30,456 nt of DNA, taken from positions 1 to 30,456 of the forward strand of contig CAYPNF010000082.1 in assembly GCA_964411985.1 (NCBI GenBank), given 5' to 3'. Every line of letters begins with the position of its first letter. The stretch's first letter is position 1. Below the pieces are notes generated by a model. The model saw only the letters and a program-made list of their open reading frames with translations, was not told the DNA's origin and did no database searches. The DNA comes from CAYPNF01 sp964411985 (GTDB lineage Bacteria; Verrucomicrobiota; Verrucomicrobiia; Limisphaerales; J093). Both the position numbers and the translations under genes were made by a program. Positions 15,673 to 23,537 of this stretch are shown here, one piece after another.

Positions 15673-16477
15673 TCCTTCATTGGTCGTGGATAAATGCCTT
15701 GACGAGCTGGCCAAGGGGCGAAATTTGGACGACTGTCTGGGTGCCTACCCCGAAGCGGTCGACTTGAGGCCGATACTTTCCGTGGCCACCAAGTTGAAGA
15801 AGCTTCCGCAACCGGAACCCAGGCGCGAGGCCGTGCAGGGACTTCTTGTGAAGGCCGGCGCCTCGCTCTCCAGGCGTGGGCCGTGGAGCCGCCTCGGCTT
15901 GGCAAATCCGCAAGCACGCCCTTCGGGCCCCTACCGCCCGCTCTGGCGCACCCTTCGCTGGGCCGGAGCGCTCGCCGCTTGCGTCGTCGCGGCCTTCGGC
16001 GTCAGCGCAACCGCCTCCCAAAGCCTTCCTGGAAGTTTGCTCTACCCGATCAAGCTTTTCACCGAGCGGGTGACCTTTGCGCTAACCACTGAGCCGGGAA
16101 AGCGCGCTGAACTTCGCCTCTTCTTCGCCGACGACCGGCTCGAAGAACTGATTCGCGGCGCCCGAAAGGAGGGAAGGATCGATCCCGCATTGTTGCGGCA
16201 GATCCTCCGAGAATCCGAGGGTGCACTCCAGGATGCGCACCCACTCCCCGAGGCGCGATTCAAGTCCTTCCTCTCTAAGGCCAACTTCAGCAATAGTTAT
16301 CAAAAGAACGTATTCCTACAGGTTCACCAGTGGGTGCCAACCGAGGATCAAGGCCCGATCAAGAAAGCCATTTCCACGTGCGACGAACGCGAGCGTTGGT
16401 TGAAGGGGGCGATGGAGGCTCCGGAAAGCGGCTCGAGGCAGAACCGATCCTGGGGCCCAGAGTGCGATTGCGATTGA
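15662..16477 (+). CDS. DUF5667-like membrane protein, probable anti-sigma factor
   Basis: A 271-residue protein. The cytoplasmic part (1-95) has the L-D-E-L-A-K-G-R-N-L-D-D-C-L-G-A-Y-P segment that commonly precedes DUF5667 membrane proteins co-encoded with ECF sigma factors. One transmembrane helix follows near 103-120 (W-A-G-A-L-A-A-C-V-V-A-A-F-G-V). Outside it, S-L-P-G-S-L-L-Y-P-I-K-L-F-T-E-R is the DUF5667 hallmark, then helical segments. The tail ends C-D-C-D. The 11-base overlap with the sigma gene suggests a stoichiometric partner that holds sigma at the membrane until an envelope signal arrives. The anti-sigma role is inferred from position and domain habit. Confidence 0.75.
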   Translation: MVHDPSLVVDKCLDELAKGRNLDDCLGAYPEAVDLRPILSVATKLKKLPQPEPRREAVQGLLVKAGASLSRRGPWSRLGLANPQARPSGPYRPLWRTLRWAGALAACVVAAFGVSATASQSLPGSLLYPIKLFTERVTFALTTEPGKRAELRLFFADDRLEELIRGARKEGRIDPALLRQILRESEGALQDAHPLPEARFKSFLSKANFSNSYQKNVFLQVHQWVPTEDQGPIKKAISTCDERERWLKGAMEAPESGSRQNRSWGPECDCD

Positions 16478-16487
16478 CCGCATAACA

Positions 16488-16502
16488 CCCCAGCGACTGG
16501 GG
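16488..16502 (+). terminator. Short GC stem-loop between the anti-sigma gene and the next gene
   Basis: CCCCAG-CGA-CTGGGG forms a six-pair stem with a three-base loop, followed by CGTCTTT. This is compact enough for a weak terminator or attenuator that would lower expression of the following gene relative to the sigma pair. The T-run is short, so function is uncertain. Confidence 0.4.
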
Positions 16503-16528
16503 CGTCTTTACAGTTCAGTAGGTGCATC

Positions 16529-17122
16529 ATGTCGAGAGGAAGCGTTCGAGTCTTGATTACCGCAGGGATCCTTCTGGGAGCGGTCCTTCTACTGCGTGCG
16601 GCTGGGAGCCAAGGGCCCGTGTCTGGCACCAGCGAAAGGTATGGAGCCTATCTGACCGGCCAGCTCCAATTGACTCCGGAACAGACCAAGAAGCTTGACG
16701 AAATTCGCGCGAAGTATGAGGCGAAGCTTCTGTCCCTCGAGGAGGAAGTGGCCTCGAAGCGAAGGCAGCTCGACGCGGCCAAGGACAACCCCGATGCTAA
16801 TGCCCAGACTGTGACTGATCTGAGGAAGCAGGTCAGGGAACTTGCGGGGAGGCTCGAGGATCTCCAGGCTGAGGCCAACACCGCAGCCAGACGCATCCTC
16901 ACACGCGAACAGGCAGCACAATTCGCGGGCGGTTTCGATCTATTCTCGGGGAGATGGGGTTGGTCCTGCCCCTGGGACCGCCATTGGAGCCGCAACGCGG
17001 CCACCGACCCCTGGCAGGATGGTGACTACAGCCGGTGGTGGTGCTCCGATTGGCGAGGTTCCACCAGCCCTTCCCGCGGACGCGAAGGCCGTGCCTGGGA
17101 TTGTGACAACTGCTGCTGGTAG
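16529..17122 (+). CDS. Spy/CpxP-like periplasmic protein with a Trp/Cys-rich tail
   Basis: A 197-residue protein starting with a signal peptide or anchor (V-L-I-T-A-G-I-L-L-G-A-V-L-L-L). The centre has the Q-L-Q-L-T-P-E-Q-T-K-K-L-D-E-I sequence of Spy/CpxP/ZraP-like periplasmic proteins, followed by a long charged, probably coiled helix to about residue 135 (I-L-T-R-E-Q-A-A-Q-F closes the domain). The last 57 or so residues are odd: ten tryptophans and five cysteines, with W-G-W-S-C-P-W and D-C-D-N-C-C-W. Relatives sense or buffer misfolded protein or metal in the periplasm. Position after the sigma/anti-sigma pair suggests it is a member or modulator of that regulon. Confidence 0.7.
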   Translation: MSRGSVRVLITAGILLGAVLLLRAAGSQGPVSGTSERYGAYLTGQLQLTPEQTKKLDEIRAKYEAKLLSLEEEVASKRRQLDAAKDNPDANAQTVTDLRKQVRELAGRLEDLQAEANTAARRILTREQAAQFAGGFDLFSGRWGWSCPWDRHWSRNAATDPWQDGDYSRWWCSDWRGSTSPSRGREGRAWDCDNCCW

Positions 17123-17208
17123 GTTCCCGGAAAAACCAGACCAATTTTGGGTTCACCCCTCTACCGATTGGCTTCCCTCTTCCGCCAAGGAGTAGGCCCC
17201 AGGATCAA

Positions 17209-17654
17209 TTGCCCCTGGTGACACGAATGTTGGGGTTACCCCAGGAAAGCCTCCCGGTCCTCGCTCCCGTCCGCTATGCCCTCGTGACCACCTTCGCCAC
17301 ACCCCAAGCCATCCCAGCTGACCTGGAACTCCGCACCGACCACGGCCCCCAATACACCGGCGGCGACTGCATGGTCTTCTGCAGGGAATGGTGCCTTGAC
17401 CATACCTTCGCCCCGGTGGGCCGGCCCAGGTGGGCCGGCCCACCGGCAATGCCATCGCCGAACGGATCACCCAGACCATGAAGCTCGAATGCATCTGGCT
17501 CCGCGACTGGGAGAGCGCCGCCGAACTCCAGGCCGCCCTCGAGGCCTGGCGCTACAAGTACAACCATCACCGCCCCCACCAGGCCCTCGGCTGGCTCACC
17601 CCAAACCAGAAACGGACCCGTAACCTCGCCAACACCACCCTGGCGAGCGCATGA
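17209..17654 (+). pseudogene. Transposase remnant (rve/DDE integrase core, IS3-like), frame broken
   Basis: Only the C-terminal half of an IS3-type transposase/integrase catalytic domain is present: L-R-T-D-H-G-P-Q-Y-T-G (second catalytic Asp), then T-F-A-P-V-G-R-P-T-G-N-A-I-A-E-R (catalytic Glu) and Y-N-H-H-R-P-H-Q-A-L-G-W-L-T-P at the end. The frame changes at 17428-17442, where a 14-bp tandem duplication splits it. Removing one copy restores one continuous reading frame. The N-terminal half with the first Asp is missing, so the element is dead. It sits between the sigma-factor cluster and the multicopper oxidase; the right end may be near 17680-17710 but no clear terminal repeat pair is visible. 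Confidence 0.85.
17415..17442. repeat. 14-bp perfect tandem duplication inside the transposase remnant
   Basis: GGTGGGCCGGCCCA occurs at 17415-17428 and again at 17429-17442. The inner TGGGCCGGCCCA is itself a perfect palindrome, so polymerase slippage on a hairpin is a plausible origin. Fourteen bases are not a multiple of three, which explains the frame break. Confidence 0.95.
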
Positions 17655-17726
17655 TCAACCACGGGATTCCCTCCCCCCGAATGTGTCAACTTGGAGGGGG
17701 TACATCACAATCCCGACCAAGAAGGG

Positions 17727-17758
17727 CGTCATTTCGACCCAAGGGCGAAATGGTGACG
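17727..17758. repeat. Interrupted hairpin upstream of the multicopper oxidase
   Basis: CATTTCG (17730-17736) and CGAAATG (17746-17752) are exact inverted copies, and the outer CGTC and GACG words (17727-17730 and 17755-17758) can extend the stem around a two-base bulge. It may be a leftover terminator or binding site. The 239-base gap 17655-17893 otherwise shows only the promoter noted separately. Confidence 0.4.
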
Positions 17759-17814
17759 TGTCACAAGGCCCCGATATCCCATATAAGTCCTTTATTTTTG
17801 GATTGGCACAGGCC

Positions 17815-17843
17815 TTGAAATAGGGATTCTAGGAAGCAAAATA
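17815..17843 (+). promoter_or_regulatory. Candidate promoter of the multicopper oxidase gene
   Basis: TTGAAA (17815-17820) and AAAATA (17838-17843) are separated by 17 bases in an AT-rich stretch, about 50 bases before the ATG at 17894. No CueR-like CCTTCC/GGAAGG dyad was found. Spacing is right but the -10 is only a partial match. Confidence 0.4.
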
Positions 17844-17893
17844 ACTTGCCTTCTTGCGAATATAGATTTAGATTCAAATACTTGGGAGTCACC

Positions 17894-20839
17894 ATGCGAC
17901 CGTCAGCCCTATTTCCCATCCTGATCGCAGGATTCACTCTGGCCTGCAGCGGTGGTGGGGGGAACACTGCTTCGTTTTCAACCCCGCCAACGCAGACCCC
18001 TACTGCGGGCATCGTGGCTGGCGTGGTGGGGGGGACCTCCAGCGCCCCTCAAATCAACCACAAGGTCATGGGGCTGGGCGAGGCCACCGTGACCATGGAC
18101 GGTCAAGCCGCCACCCCTGGGATGGTTCAGCCGGGCATGGTCATGACCGGCAAGACTACGGCTGGTGACATGGGCATGGGCGGAAGTACCTACACTATGC
18201 AGAGTGTCCAGCTCATGTCGTCCTTCATGGGGTCCATCCAGTCGATGGATTCCTCCTCTGCCCGCATGTCCGTCATGGGCCAGACGATCCAGGTGAACGC
18301 CCTTACCCAACTGGCCATGGAGAACCAGGACGGGACCTACACGACTCTGACATTGGCGGATTTTCAGGCAGGCGATTTTGTTTCCATACATGGTTCATTC
18401 CTTGCCGACGCAAGCTACATGGCCACGCGGGTAGAACGCCGCAAGCCAGGCATGGACACCAGCCAGCAGGGCACCAAGGGACAGGTCTCCAACCTGAACA
18501 CCACCACTAAGACCTTCACCTTGGGCTCCTGGACCGTCAGTTATGGCTCCGCCACAGTGAATGGCACCCTCGCCAATGGGGCATGGACCCAGGTCCGTGG
18601 CACCGTCACCGGCTCGCAGATCGCGGCCACCTGGGTGAACGTGATGGGGGCCATGGGTGATCCCGGCAGCGGGATGGGGCTGCGGGGGCTGGTGCTGAAC
18701 CTGAACACCACCGCCAAGACCTTCAACCTGATGAACCTGACCGTGAACTATGCCCAGGCGACGGTGACCGGCACCTTGGCCGAAGGCGCCATGGTGGAAG
18801 TGCCGGGAACCCTCGCCACCGGCTCCACGACCCTCCTGAACGCCACCGCCGTGCAGGTCGAATTCTCGGGCATGGGCGGCGGGATGGGTTCCGGCTCCGG
18901 GATGAGCAACATGCAGGCGAAGGGCGCGATCACCGCCCTGAACCTCACCGCAATGACGCTCACGGTGTCCGGGACGGCTTTCTGGATGGACGCCGCGACC
19001 CTGATCCTGTCCCAGGACGCCACCATGACCCCCTCCCAGCTCAAGGTTGGGGACTGGGTGGCGGTGATGGCCGATTCGACCCGGAAAAACAGCGCAGGCT
19101 TCGCCTATGCCACCCGCGTCGCTAAGATGACGGGCAACAACGGTGGCATGGGCTCCGGCAACCTGATGGGTCCGGTGATCTCCGTGAGCGCCTCCGCCCA
19201 GACCCTGGTGGTCAATAGCTACACGGTCAGCGTCACGGCGAGCACCGCCTACGTCTCCCAGGGCGTCTCCATCACTGCGGCCAGCTTCTGGGGCTCGGTC
19301 CAAGTTGGCACCATGATCGAGGCCTACGGAACCGCTTCGGGCTCGGCCTTCTCCGCGTCCCGTCTGGTGCTGGGAGGCGTGGGCGGAATGGGTGGTGGCG
19401 GAGGCATGAGCGGCGGTGGAGGCATGGGGGGAGGCAGTGGCCTGGTGTCCGGCACCTTTACCACCGCAATGCCCGTCCCGGCCATCCTGGCCTCGACGAC
19501 CTCGACGACCTCGACGACCGGCACGGCCAGCTTCAACCTCAAACCCCAGGCGGGAACGACCTCCTTCCTGAGCGGCAAGCCGACCACCACCTGGGGCTAC
19601 AACGGCGCCTTGCTCGGACCCACCCTGAGGATCCGCCGGGGTGACTCCGTCACGGTCAAGATCGACAACCAGCTTCCGGAAGCCACAACCGTGCACTGGC
19701 ACGGTCTTGTGGTTCCTGCCACGGCTGATGGCGGTCCCATGGATTCCATCGCCCCGGCCAGTTCGGTTCAGCGGCAGTTCACCGTGAACCAGCCCGCCGC
19801 CACACTCTGGTACCACCCCCATATCCACGGCCACACCGGCTACCAGGTCAACATGGGCCTGGCCGGATTCCTCCTGGTGGACGATCCGGCCTCCGATGCG
19901 CTGGCGCTTCCGAAGACCTACGGGGTGGACGACTTCCCCACGGTCATCCAGGACCGGATGCTGGATGCCAACGGCAACCTGGTCTACTTGAACACCGGCA
20001 TGGGCAGCGCCGGGATGATGGGCGACCAGATCCTGGTCAACGGTGTGATCACGCCCTACCTGGAAGTCCCCGCGGGTCTGGTCCGCTTCCGTATGCTCGA
20101 TGGATCCAATGCCCGCCGTTTCTCCTTCTTCTGGGAGGACAACCGTAGCTTCACCCAGATCAGCTCGGACGGCGGCCTGCTGACGGCGCCCGTGACCCTA
20201 TCAAAGCTGTCGATGGCTCCCGCCGAGCGGGCGGACATCCTGGTGGATTTCTCCCGGGACGTCATCGGAAAAACCCTTGAACTCCGCAGTGACAACATGA
20301 TCGGCATGGGTAACATGACCGCCAGTGGCGCAGCCTTCCCGGTCCTCCAGATCCGGGTGGTGAAGGCCGGCACTGCGAGCGCCATCCCCAGCACCCTGGC
20401 CAGCATCGCCAGGATTCCCGAGTCCCAGGCCACGGCCACCCGCACCTTTCAGATCTCCGACATGGGCACCTTCGCCATCAACGGCAAGACCTACGACCCT
20501 TCTCGCATCGATGAGCATGTCCAGCTCGGCGCCACTGAAATCTGGGAGGTTATTGGCTCCTCGACTTCCGGGATGGGCGGGGGCATGGGGGGTGGAATGG
20601 GCTCCAGCATGGGCATGGCCCACCCCTTCCATATCCACGGCGTCCAGTTCCAGGTTCTCAGCCGGTCCACCGGGACCGTACCCTCGAACGAGCAGGGCTG
20701 GAAGGACACCGTCCTGGTCTCCCCGAGCGAGCACGTCCGCCTAATCATGCGCCTCACCCAGCCCGGCGACTTCCCCTACCACTGCCACATCCTGGAGCAT
20801 GAAGACCGGGGCATGATGGGGCTCTTTGAGGTCAAGTAG
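17894..20839 (+). CDS. Large lipoprotein multicopper oxidase with N-terminal DUF5666 modules
   Basis: A 981-residue protein (ATG 17894, with GGGAG upstream). A lipoprotein leader ends F-T-L-A-C-S. Residues about 35-510 hold roughly five DUF5666-like beta modules (for example G-Q-V-S-N-L-N-T-T-T-K-T-F-T-L and L-R-G-L-V-L-N-L-N-T-T-A-K-T-F). The C-terminal half is a three-cupredoxin oxidase with all four copper motifs: H-W-H-G near 602, H-P-H-I-H-G-H-T near 642, H-P-F-H-I-H-G near 912, and Y-H-C-H-I-L-E-H-E-D-R-G-M near 962. This order fits CueO/CopA-type oxidases. Met/Gly-rich linkers occur near 345, 500 and 895, the last inserted just before the H-P-F-H-I-H motif. It probably oxidises Cu(I) or Mn(II)/Fe(II) outside the cytoplasm. 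Most multicopper oxidases are 500-600 residues, so the DUF5666 front half is an unusual fusion. Confidence 0.92.
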   Translation: MRPSALFPILIAGFTLACSGGGGNTASFSTPPTQTPTAGIVAGVVGGTSSAPQINHKVMGLGEATVTMDGQAATPGMVQPGMVMTGKTTAGDMGMGGSTYTMQSVQLMSSFMGSIQSMDSSSARMSVMGQTIQVNALTQLAMENQDGTYTTLTLADFQAGDFVSIHGSFLADASYMATRVERRKPGMDTSQQGTKGQVSNLNTTTKTFTLGSWTVSYGSATVNGTLANGAWTQVRGTVTGSQIAATWVNVMGAMGDPGSGMGLRGLVLNLNTTAKTFNLMNLTVNYAQATVTGTLAEGAMVEVPGTLATGSTTLLNATAVQVEFSGMGGGMGSGSGMSNMQAKGAITALNLTAMTLTVSGTAFWMDAATLILSQDATMTPSQLKVGDWVAVMADSTRKNSAGFAYATRVAKMTGNNGGMGSGNLMGPVISVSASAQTLVVNSYTVSVTASTAYVSQGVSITAASFWGSVQVGTMIEAYGTASGSAFSASRLVLGGVGGMGGGGGMSGGGGMGGGSGLVSGTFTTAMPVPAILASTTSTTSTTGTASFNLKPQAGTTSFLSGKPTTTWGYNGALLGPTLRIRRGDSVTVKIDNQLPEATTVHWHGLVVPATADGGPMDSIAPASSVQRQFTVNQPAATLWYHPHIHGHTGYQVNMGLAGFLLVDDPASDALALPKTYGVDDFPTVIQDRMLDANGNLVYLNTGMGSAGMMGDQILVNGVITPYLEVPAGLVRFRMLDGSNARRFSFFWEDNRSFTQISSDGGLLTAPVTLSKLSMAPAERADILVDFSRDVIGKTLELRSDNMIGMGNMTASGAAFPVLQIRVVKAGTASAIPSTLASIARIPESQATATRTFQISDMGTFAINGKTYDPSRIDEHVQLGATEIWEVIGSSTSGMGGGMGGGMGSSMGMAHPFHIHGVQFQVLSRSTGTVPSNEQGWKDTVLVSPSEHVRLIMRLTQPGDFPYHCHILEHEDRGMMGLFEVK

Positions 20840-20998
20840 GATTCGGGATTACTTTCCCGTTTTGTGTCTCGAACGCCGGAAGGCAACCCTCGGATACAGG
20901 CCCCATGGGGCTCCGACCCCGGGTGTAGAGGGTTTCAATCAAGATCCCTTGTGCCTTTCATACCAAACCCAAACGCTTACACGCAGGAGACGAGGGGA

Positions 20999-22066
20999 TT
21001 ATTTTCCTCCCTTTCTGTCGACCGGGTAGGGAAGGGGTTCCAGCTTTACGGCCCGTTCACCTTCAGTCCAATCCGGGACGTTCTTTCGCAGCTCTGCAAG
21101 CTCCAAATGATCGGCGTACCTCTGAGTGGTCAGCACGCTGCGATGTCCCATGACCTTGGCCGTCAAGTTCAGGTCCTTCGACTTTCGCTGGTAGGCCATT
21201 CCGAACGTGTGCCGGAGTGCATGGGGCGTGACCCGCTTCGCGATCTCACCCTGAAGTACCCGTTTCCGGAGCACCTTTCGCACCCCATAGGGCGTGAGTC
21301 GGGGGCCTTCCTTCCGGTTGGGATCCGCGGCGCCGTGGTCCTCCGCCAGGAACAGCGGCTCGGGATCCCCCAGTTGGCGCCCCGTGGAGGCCAGGTATCG
21401 ATGAAGCGCCGTCTCCACCTCCCGCAGGATTGGGACAAGGCGTTCCTTGTTGCCTTTGCCTTTCCGTACATAGAGGACCGGCTCCCCATCCACCTGGACT
21501 ACGTCCGTGCAGTCGAGTCCAGAGAGTTCGGATACCCGAAGGCCTCCCCCGAGCATCACCAGAACCAGTGCCTGGTCCCTGAGGTTCGTGCCCGAGGCTT
21601 CCAGCAGCCGTTCGACCTCGCCGGTGGTCAAGGTCACGTACGGCCGCGTCACCGTCGCCCTCGGGACGCGGAGAAGCCGTTCCACGGGCCGGCTGGGAAT
21701 CCGGAGCCCGCCCATATCTGCGCACCAGTTCAAAAAACTCCGGAGCGCCGAGAGCGCCTGGGCATGGGTGGCCGCACCGCGGCGATCGTCCATGAGGGTC
21801 TCCCGGTAGTCCGCCAGCCCCGGCAGGCTCACGTCCCCCGGGCTGGAGGCGCCCATGATCCTAAATGCGTCCCGGATATGGCGGCGATACGCCCGTCGGG
21901 TGTGCTCGGAGTCCACCGCGGTCGAGAGGAAGGCCTTTAACGGGCCTTCCAGGCCGGGTTGGTCGAGGGCCATCGGCCGGCGGACCGGGAGAACCAACTC
22001 GCCCGGGATTACCTCGGTCTCCTCAGAGGTGTTTTTCTCAGGAGGAATGGGGTCGTCTGGGGTCAT
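20999..22066 (-). CDS. Tyrosine recombinase/integrase (XerC/D-like)
   Basis: With the start at 22066 the product has 355 residues. An N-terminal SAM-like core-binding domain (H-T-R-R-A-Y-R-R-H-I and S-A-L-R-S-F-L-N-W) is followed by the catalytic domain: G-G-L-R-V-S-E-L-S-G-L (Arg I), K-G-K-G-N-K-E-R (Lys), H-A-L-R-H-T-F (His-x-x-Arg), G-H-R-S-V (His) and T-Q-R-Y-A-D-H (Tyr nucleophile). The frame can be extended to 22153, but that would swallow the near-palindrome at 22092-22115 that looks like an operator. It converges on the multicopper oxidase and stands at the left border of a block of defence-like genes, so it may be the integrase of that island or a dimer resolution enzyme. Confidence 0.93.
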   Translation of the reverse strand: MTPDDPIPPEKNTSEETEVIPGELVLPVRRPMALDQPGLEGPLKAFLSTAVDSEHTRRAYRRHIRDAFRIMGASSPGDVSLPGLADYRETLMDDRRGAATHAQALSALRSFLNWCADMGGLRIPSRPVERLLRVPRATVTRPYVTLTTGEVERLLEASGTNLRDQALVLVMLGGGLRVSELSGLDCTDVVQVDGEPVLYVRKGKGNKERLVPILREVETALHRYLASTGRQLGDPEPLFLAEDHGAADPNRKEGPRLTPYGVRKVLRKRVLQGEIAKRVTPHALRHTFGMAYQRKSKDLNLTAKVMGHRSVLTTQRYADHLELAELRKNVPDWTEGERAVKLEPLPYPVDRKGGK

Positions 22067-22091
22067 GGGAGGGGCTCGGGGGGGTCTTGGG

Positions 22092-22115
22092 TCATGATAA
22101 CGTACATTATCACGA
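22092..22115. promoter_or_regulatory. 24-bp near-palindrome upstream of the integrase gene
   Basis: TCATGATAACGT and ACATTATCACGA form two half-sites matching at 10 of 12 positions, centred between 22103 and 22104. The core GATAAyGTACrTTATC is nearly perfect. It lies 26-49 bases upstream of the chosen integrase start, a normal place for an operator. The palindrome is seen; the bound protein is unknown. Confidence 0.5.
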
Positions 22116-22262
22116 CCTAGCAAGGCCCCCGTCTCCAACTCCGAAGTCAGCATCTGTTACGGCTTTGGCAAACACGGCGACGATCCGGGAACGCGGGCCA
22201 ACATGCACTCGCCCTGAGACACGCTTCATCCGGGTCGGAACTGGGCGCACCGTGATCCCAAG

Positions 22263-22391
22263 ATGAAAGACGCGAAAACGGAGAATCAGATCGTCGAGGA
22301 AATCAGCCAGCATCTCGCGAAATATCCTCCGCTGGGGTCGATAGACGAAATTCTGCGGCGGTTTCTTGAGGAAATGAGGGCAGTGTCGTGA
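22263..22391 (+). CDS. Possible 42-residue protein leading the ABC-3C operon
   Basis: ATG at 22263 opens 42 codons ending TGA at 22391. The product is mostly charged helix (E-N-Q-I-V-E-E-I-S-Q-H-L-A-K-Y then D-E-I-L-R-R-F-L-E-E-M-R). It lies 48 bases upstream of the nuclease gene on the same strand. There is no clear ribosome site, and I do not recognise it. It could be a short regulator, an adaptor, or a chance frame. Codon pattern looks coding. Confidence 0.4.
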   Translation: MKDAKTENQIVEEISQHLAKYPPLGSIDEILRRFLEEMRAVS

Positions 22392-22439
22392 CCCGTGTGA
22401 CACTGATAGCGGTCGCGGCTCTGCCGAGGTGTTTGTCCG

Positions 22440-23537
22440 ATGGGCGCTGAAGATTCTGAAACACTTGAACCACTGCCGCCGCCAGGAAAAGGCGGCAAGT
22501 TGACCAACCAGCAGATTCTCCTTGGCCAGCAACACGAGCCATCGGAGCTAATAAAGCTGTATTCGCCGGACGATTGGGAGGAGTTCATCCGCGAGTGGGT
22601 CGAGAGCCTCCGCGGCCGCTATCGGGAGGTTCGGCGAGCGAGTGGAGCGGGCGACAAGGGCCGAGACGTGGTCGGATATGTCGGTGAGATCAACGCGGGC
22701 GGGCCATGGGACAATTTTCAGTGCAAGCACTACGATCACGCGCTCTATCCGAGCGACATCTGGAAAGAACTGGCCAAGCTCTGCTACTACACGTTCATCA
22801 AGAAATATTCGGTGCCGCGCGCGTATTATTTTGTGGCGCCGCAGGGTGTGGGACCAGAGGTTCTTCAATTGCTGGAAAACCCAGCCACCATGAAGGCGGG
22901 CTTGATCGCCCAATGGGAGAAGGGAGATCTCCTGAAGGTCTCCAAGAAGGATATTTCGCTTGAGGGAGATCTGCGCCAGTACGTCGTCTCGTTCGATTTC
23001 ACGATTGTCAAGGACGCTCCTCCCAGCAGGGTTGTCGCCGAGCATCGCGAAACCCGATACCACGCGGCGCGGTTTGGCGGGGGGCTGGTGAACTTGCCAC
23101 CTGACAAGGCGGATGTTCCGGAAGCAATCGCCGACCACGAGTCTCGATATGTCGAGCAGCTGCTCCAGGCCTATGGCGACCATCTATCCAAACCGCTCGC
23201 GGCGTTAACGGAACTGCAGGACCACCCTCGGCTGAAGAATCATTTTGACAGACAGCGCACCCATTTTTACCTGGCGGAACTTTTGCGGAATTTCACGCGC
23301 GACAATATTCCCGAGGATGGATGTTTCGAGAGGCTCCAGGAAGCCATTTATGACGGGGTGATCGACACCGCCGAAAGCAGCCATGCCAACGGTTTCGAAC
23401 GGGTGAAGAAAACCATTGCCTTAGCCAGGACAATTCAAATCGATAGTCATCCCCTCAAAGAATGTCTTGAGGGCTACCACCGAAGTGGCGTATGCCATCA
23501 GCTTGCAAACATTGATCGGTTGAAGTGGGTACCATGA
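22440..23537 (+). CDS. ABC-three-component system nuclease subunit (Mrr-like REase N-terminus plus ABC-3C C-terminal domain)
   Basis: A 365-residue protein. Residues 42-110 form a PD-(D/E)xK restriction-endonuclease-like core: a helix D-D-W-E-E-F-I-R-E-W, then G-A-G-D-K-G-R-D76-V-V-G and N-F-Q94-C-K96-H-Y, with Asp76 and Gln94-x-Lys96 as likely catalytic residues. The remaining 230 or so residues are a helical region (for example H-F-D-R-Q-R-T-H-F-Y and E-D-G-C-F-E-R-L-Q) that fits the C-terminal domain common to ABC-3C effectors. It overlaps the next gene by ATGA. It is expected to cut DNA under control of the ATPase. Family is judged from domain order and neighbours, not from a search. Confidence 0.82.
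   Translation: MGAEDSETLEPLPPPGKGGKLTNQQILLGQQHEPSELIKLYSPDDWEEFIREWVESLRGRYREVRRASGAGDKGRDVVGYVGEINAGGPWDNFQCKHYDHALYPSDIWKELAKLCYYTFIKKYSVPRAYYFVAPQGVGPEVLQLLENPATMKAGLIAQWEKGDLLKVSKKDISLEGDLRQYVVSFDFTIVKDAPPSRVVAEHRETRYHAARFGGGLVNLPPDKADVPEAIADHESRYVEQLLQAYGDHLSKPLAALTELQDHPRLKNHFDRQRTHFYLAELLRNFTRDNIPEDGCFERLQEAIYDGVIDTAESSHANGFERVKKTIALARTIQIDSHPLKECLEGYHRSGVCHQLANIDRLKWVP

Noticed and set aside
20900..20911. Perfect palindrome GCCCCATGGGGC downstream of the multicopper oxidase
   Set aside because: A 12-bp palindrome in GC-rich DNA is not surprising, it lacks a T-run, and no matching copy was found at the other end of the island, so neither terminator nor attachment site can be claimed.
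20840..20998. Possible terminator GAGG...CCTC at about 20990-21012 and CGGGATTACTTTCCCG at about 20845-20860
   Set aside because: Stems are only four or five pairs long and have no clear T-tract.
22067..22153. Longer start for the integrase at 22153
   Set aside because: It adds a Pro/Arg-rich stretch unlike integrase N-termini and would run through the near-palindrome. The choice of 22066 is still not proven because no good ribosome site is visible there.
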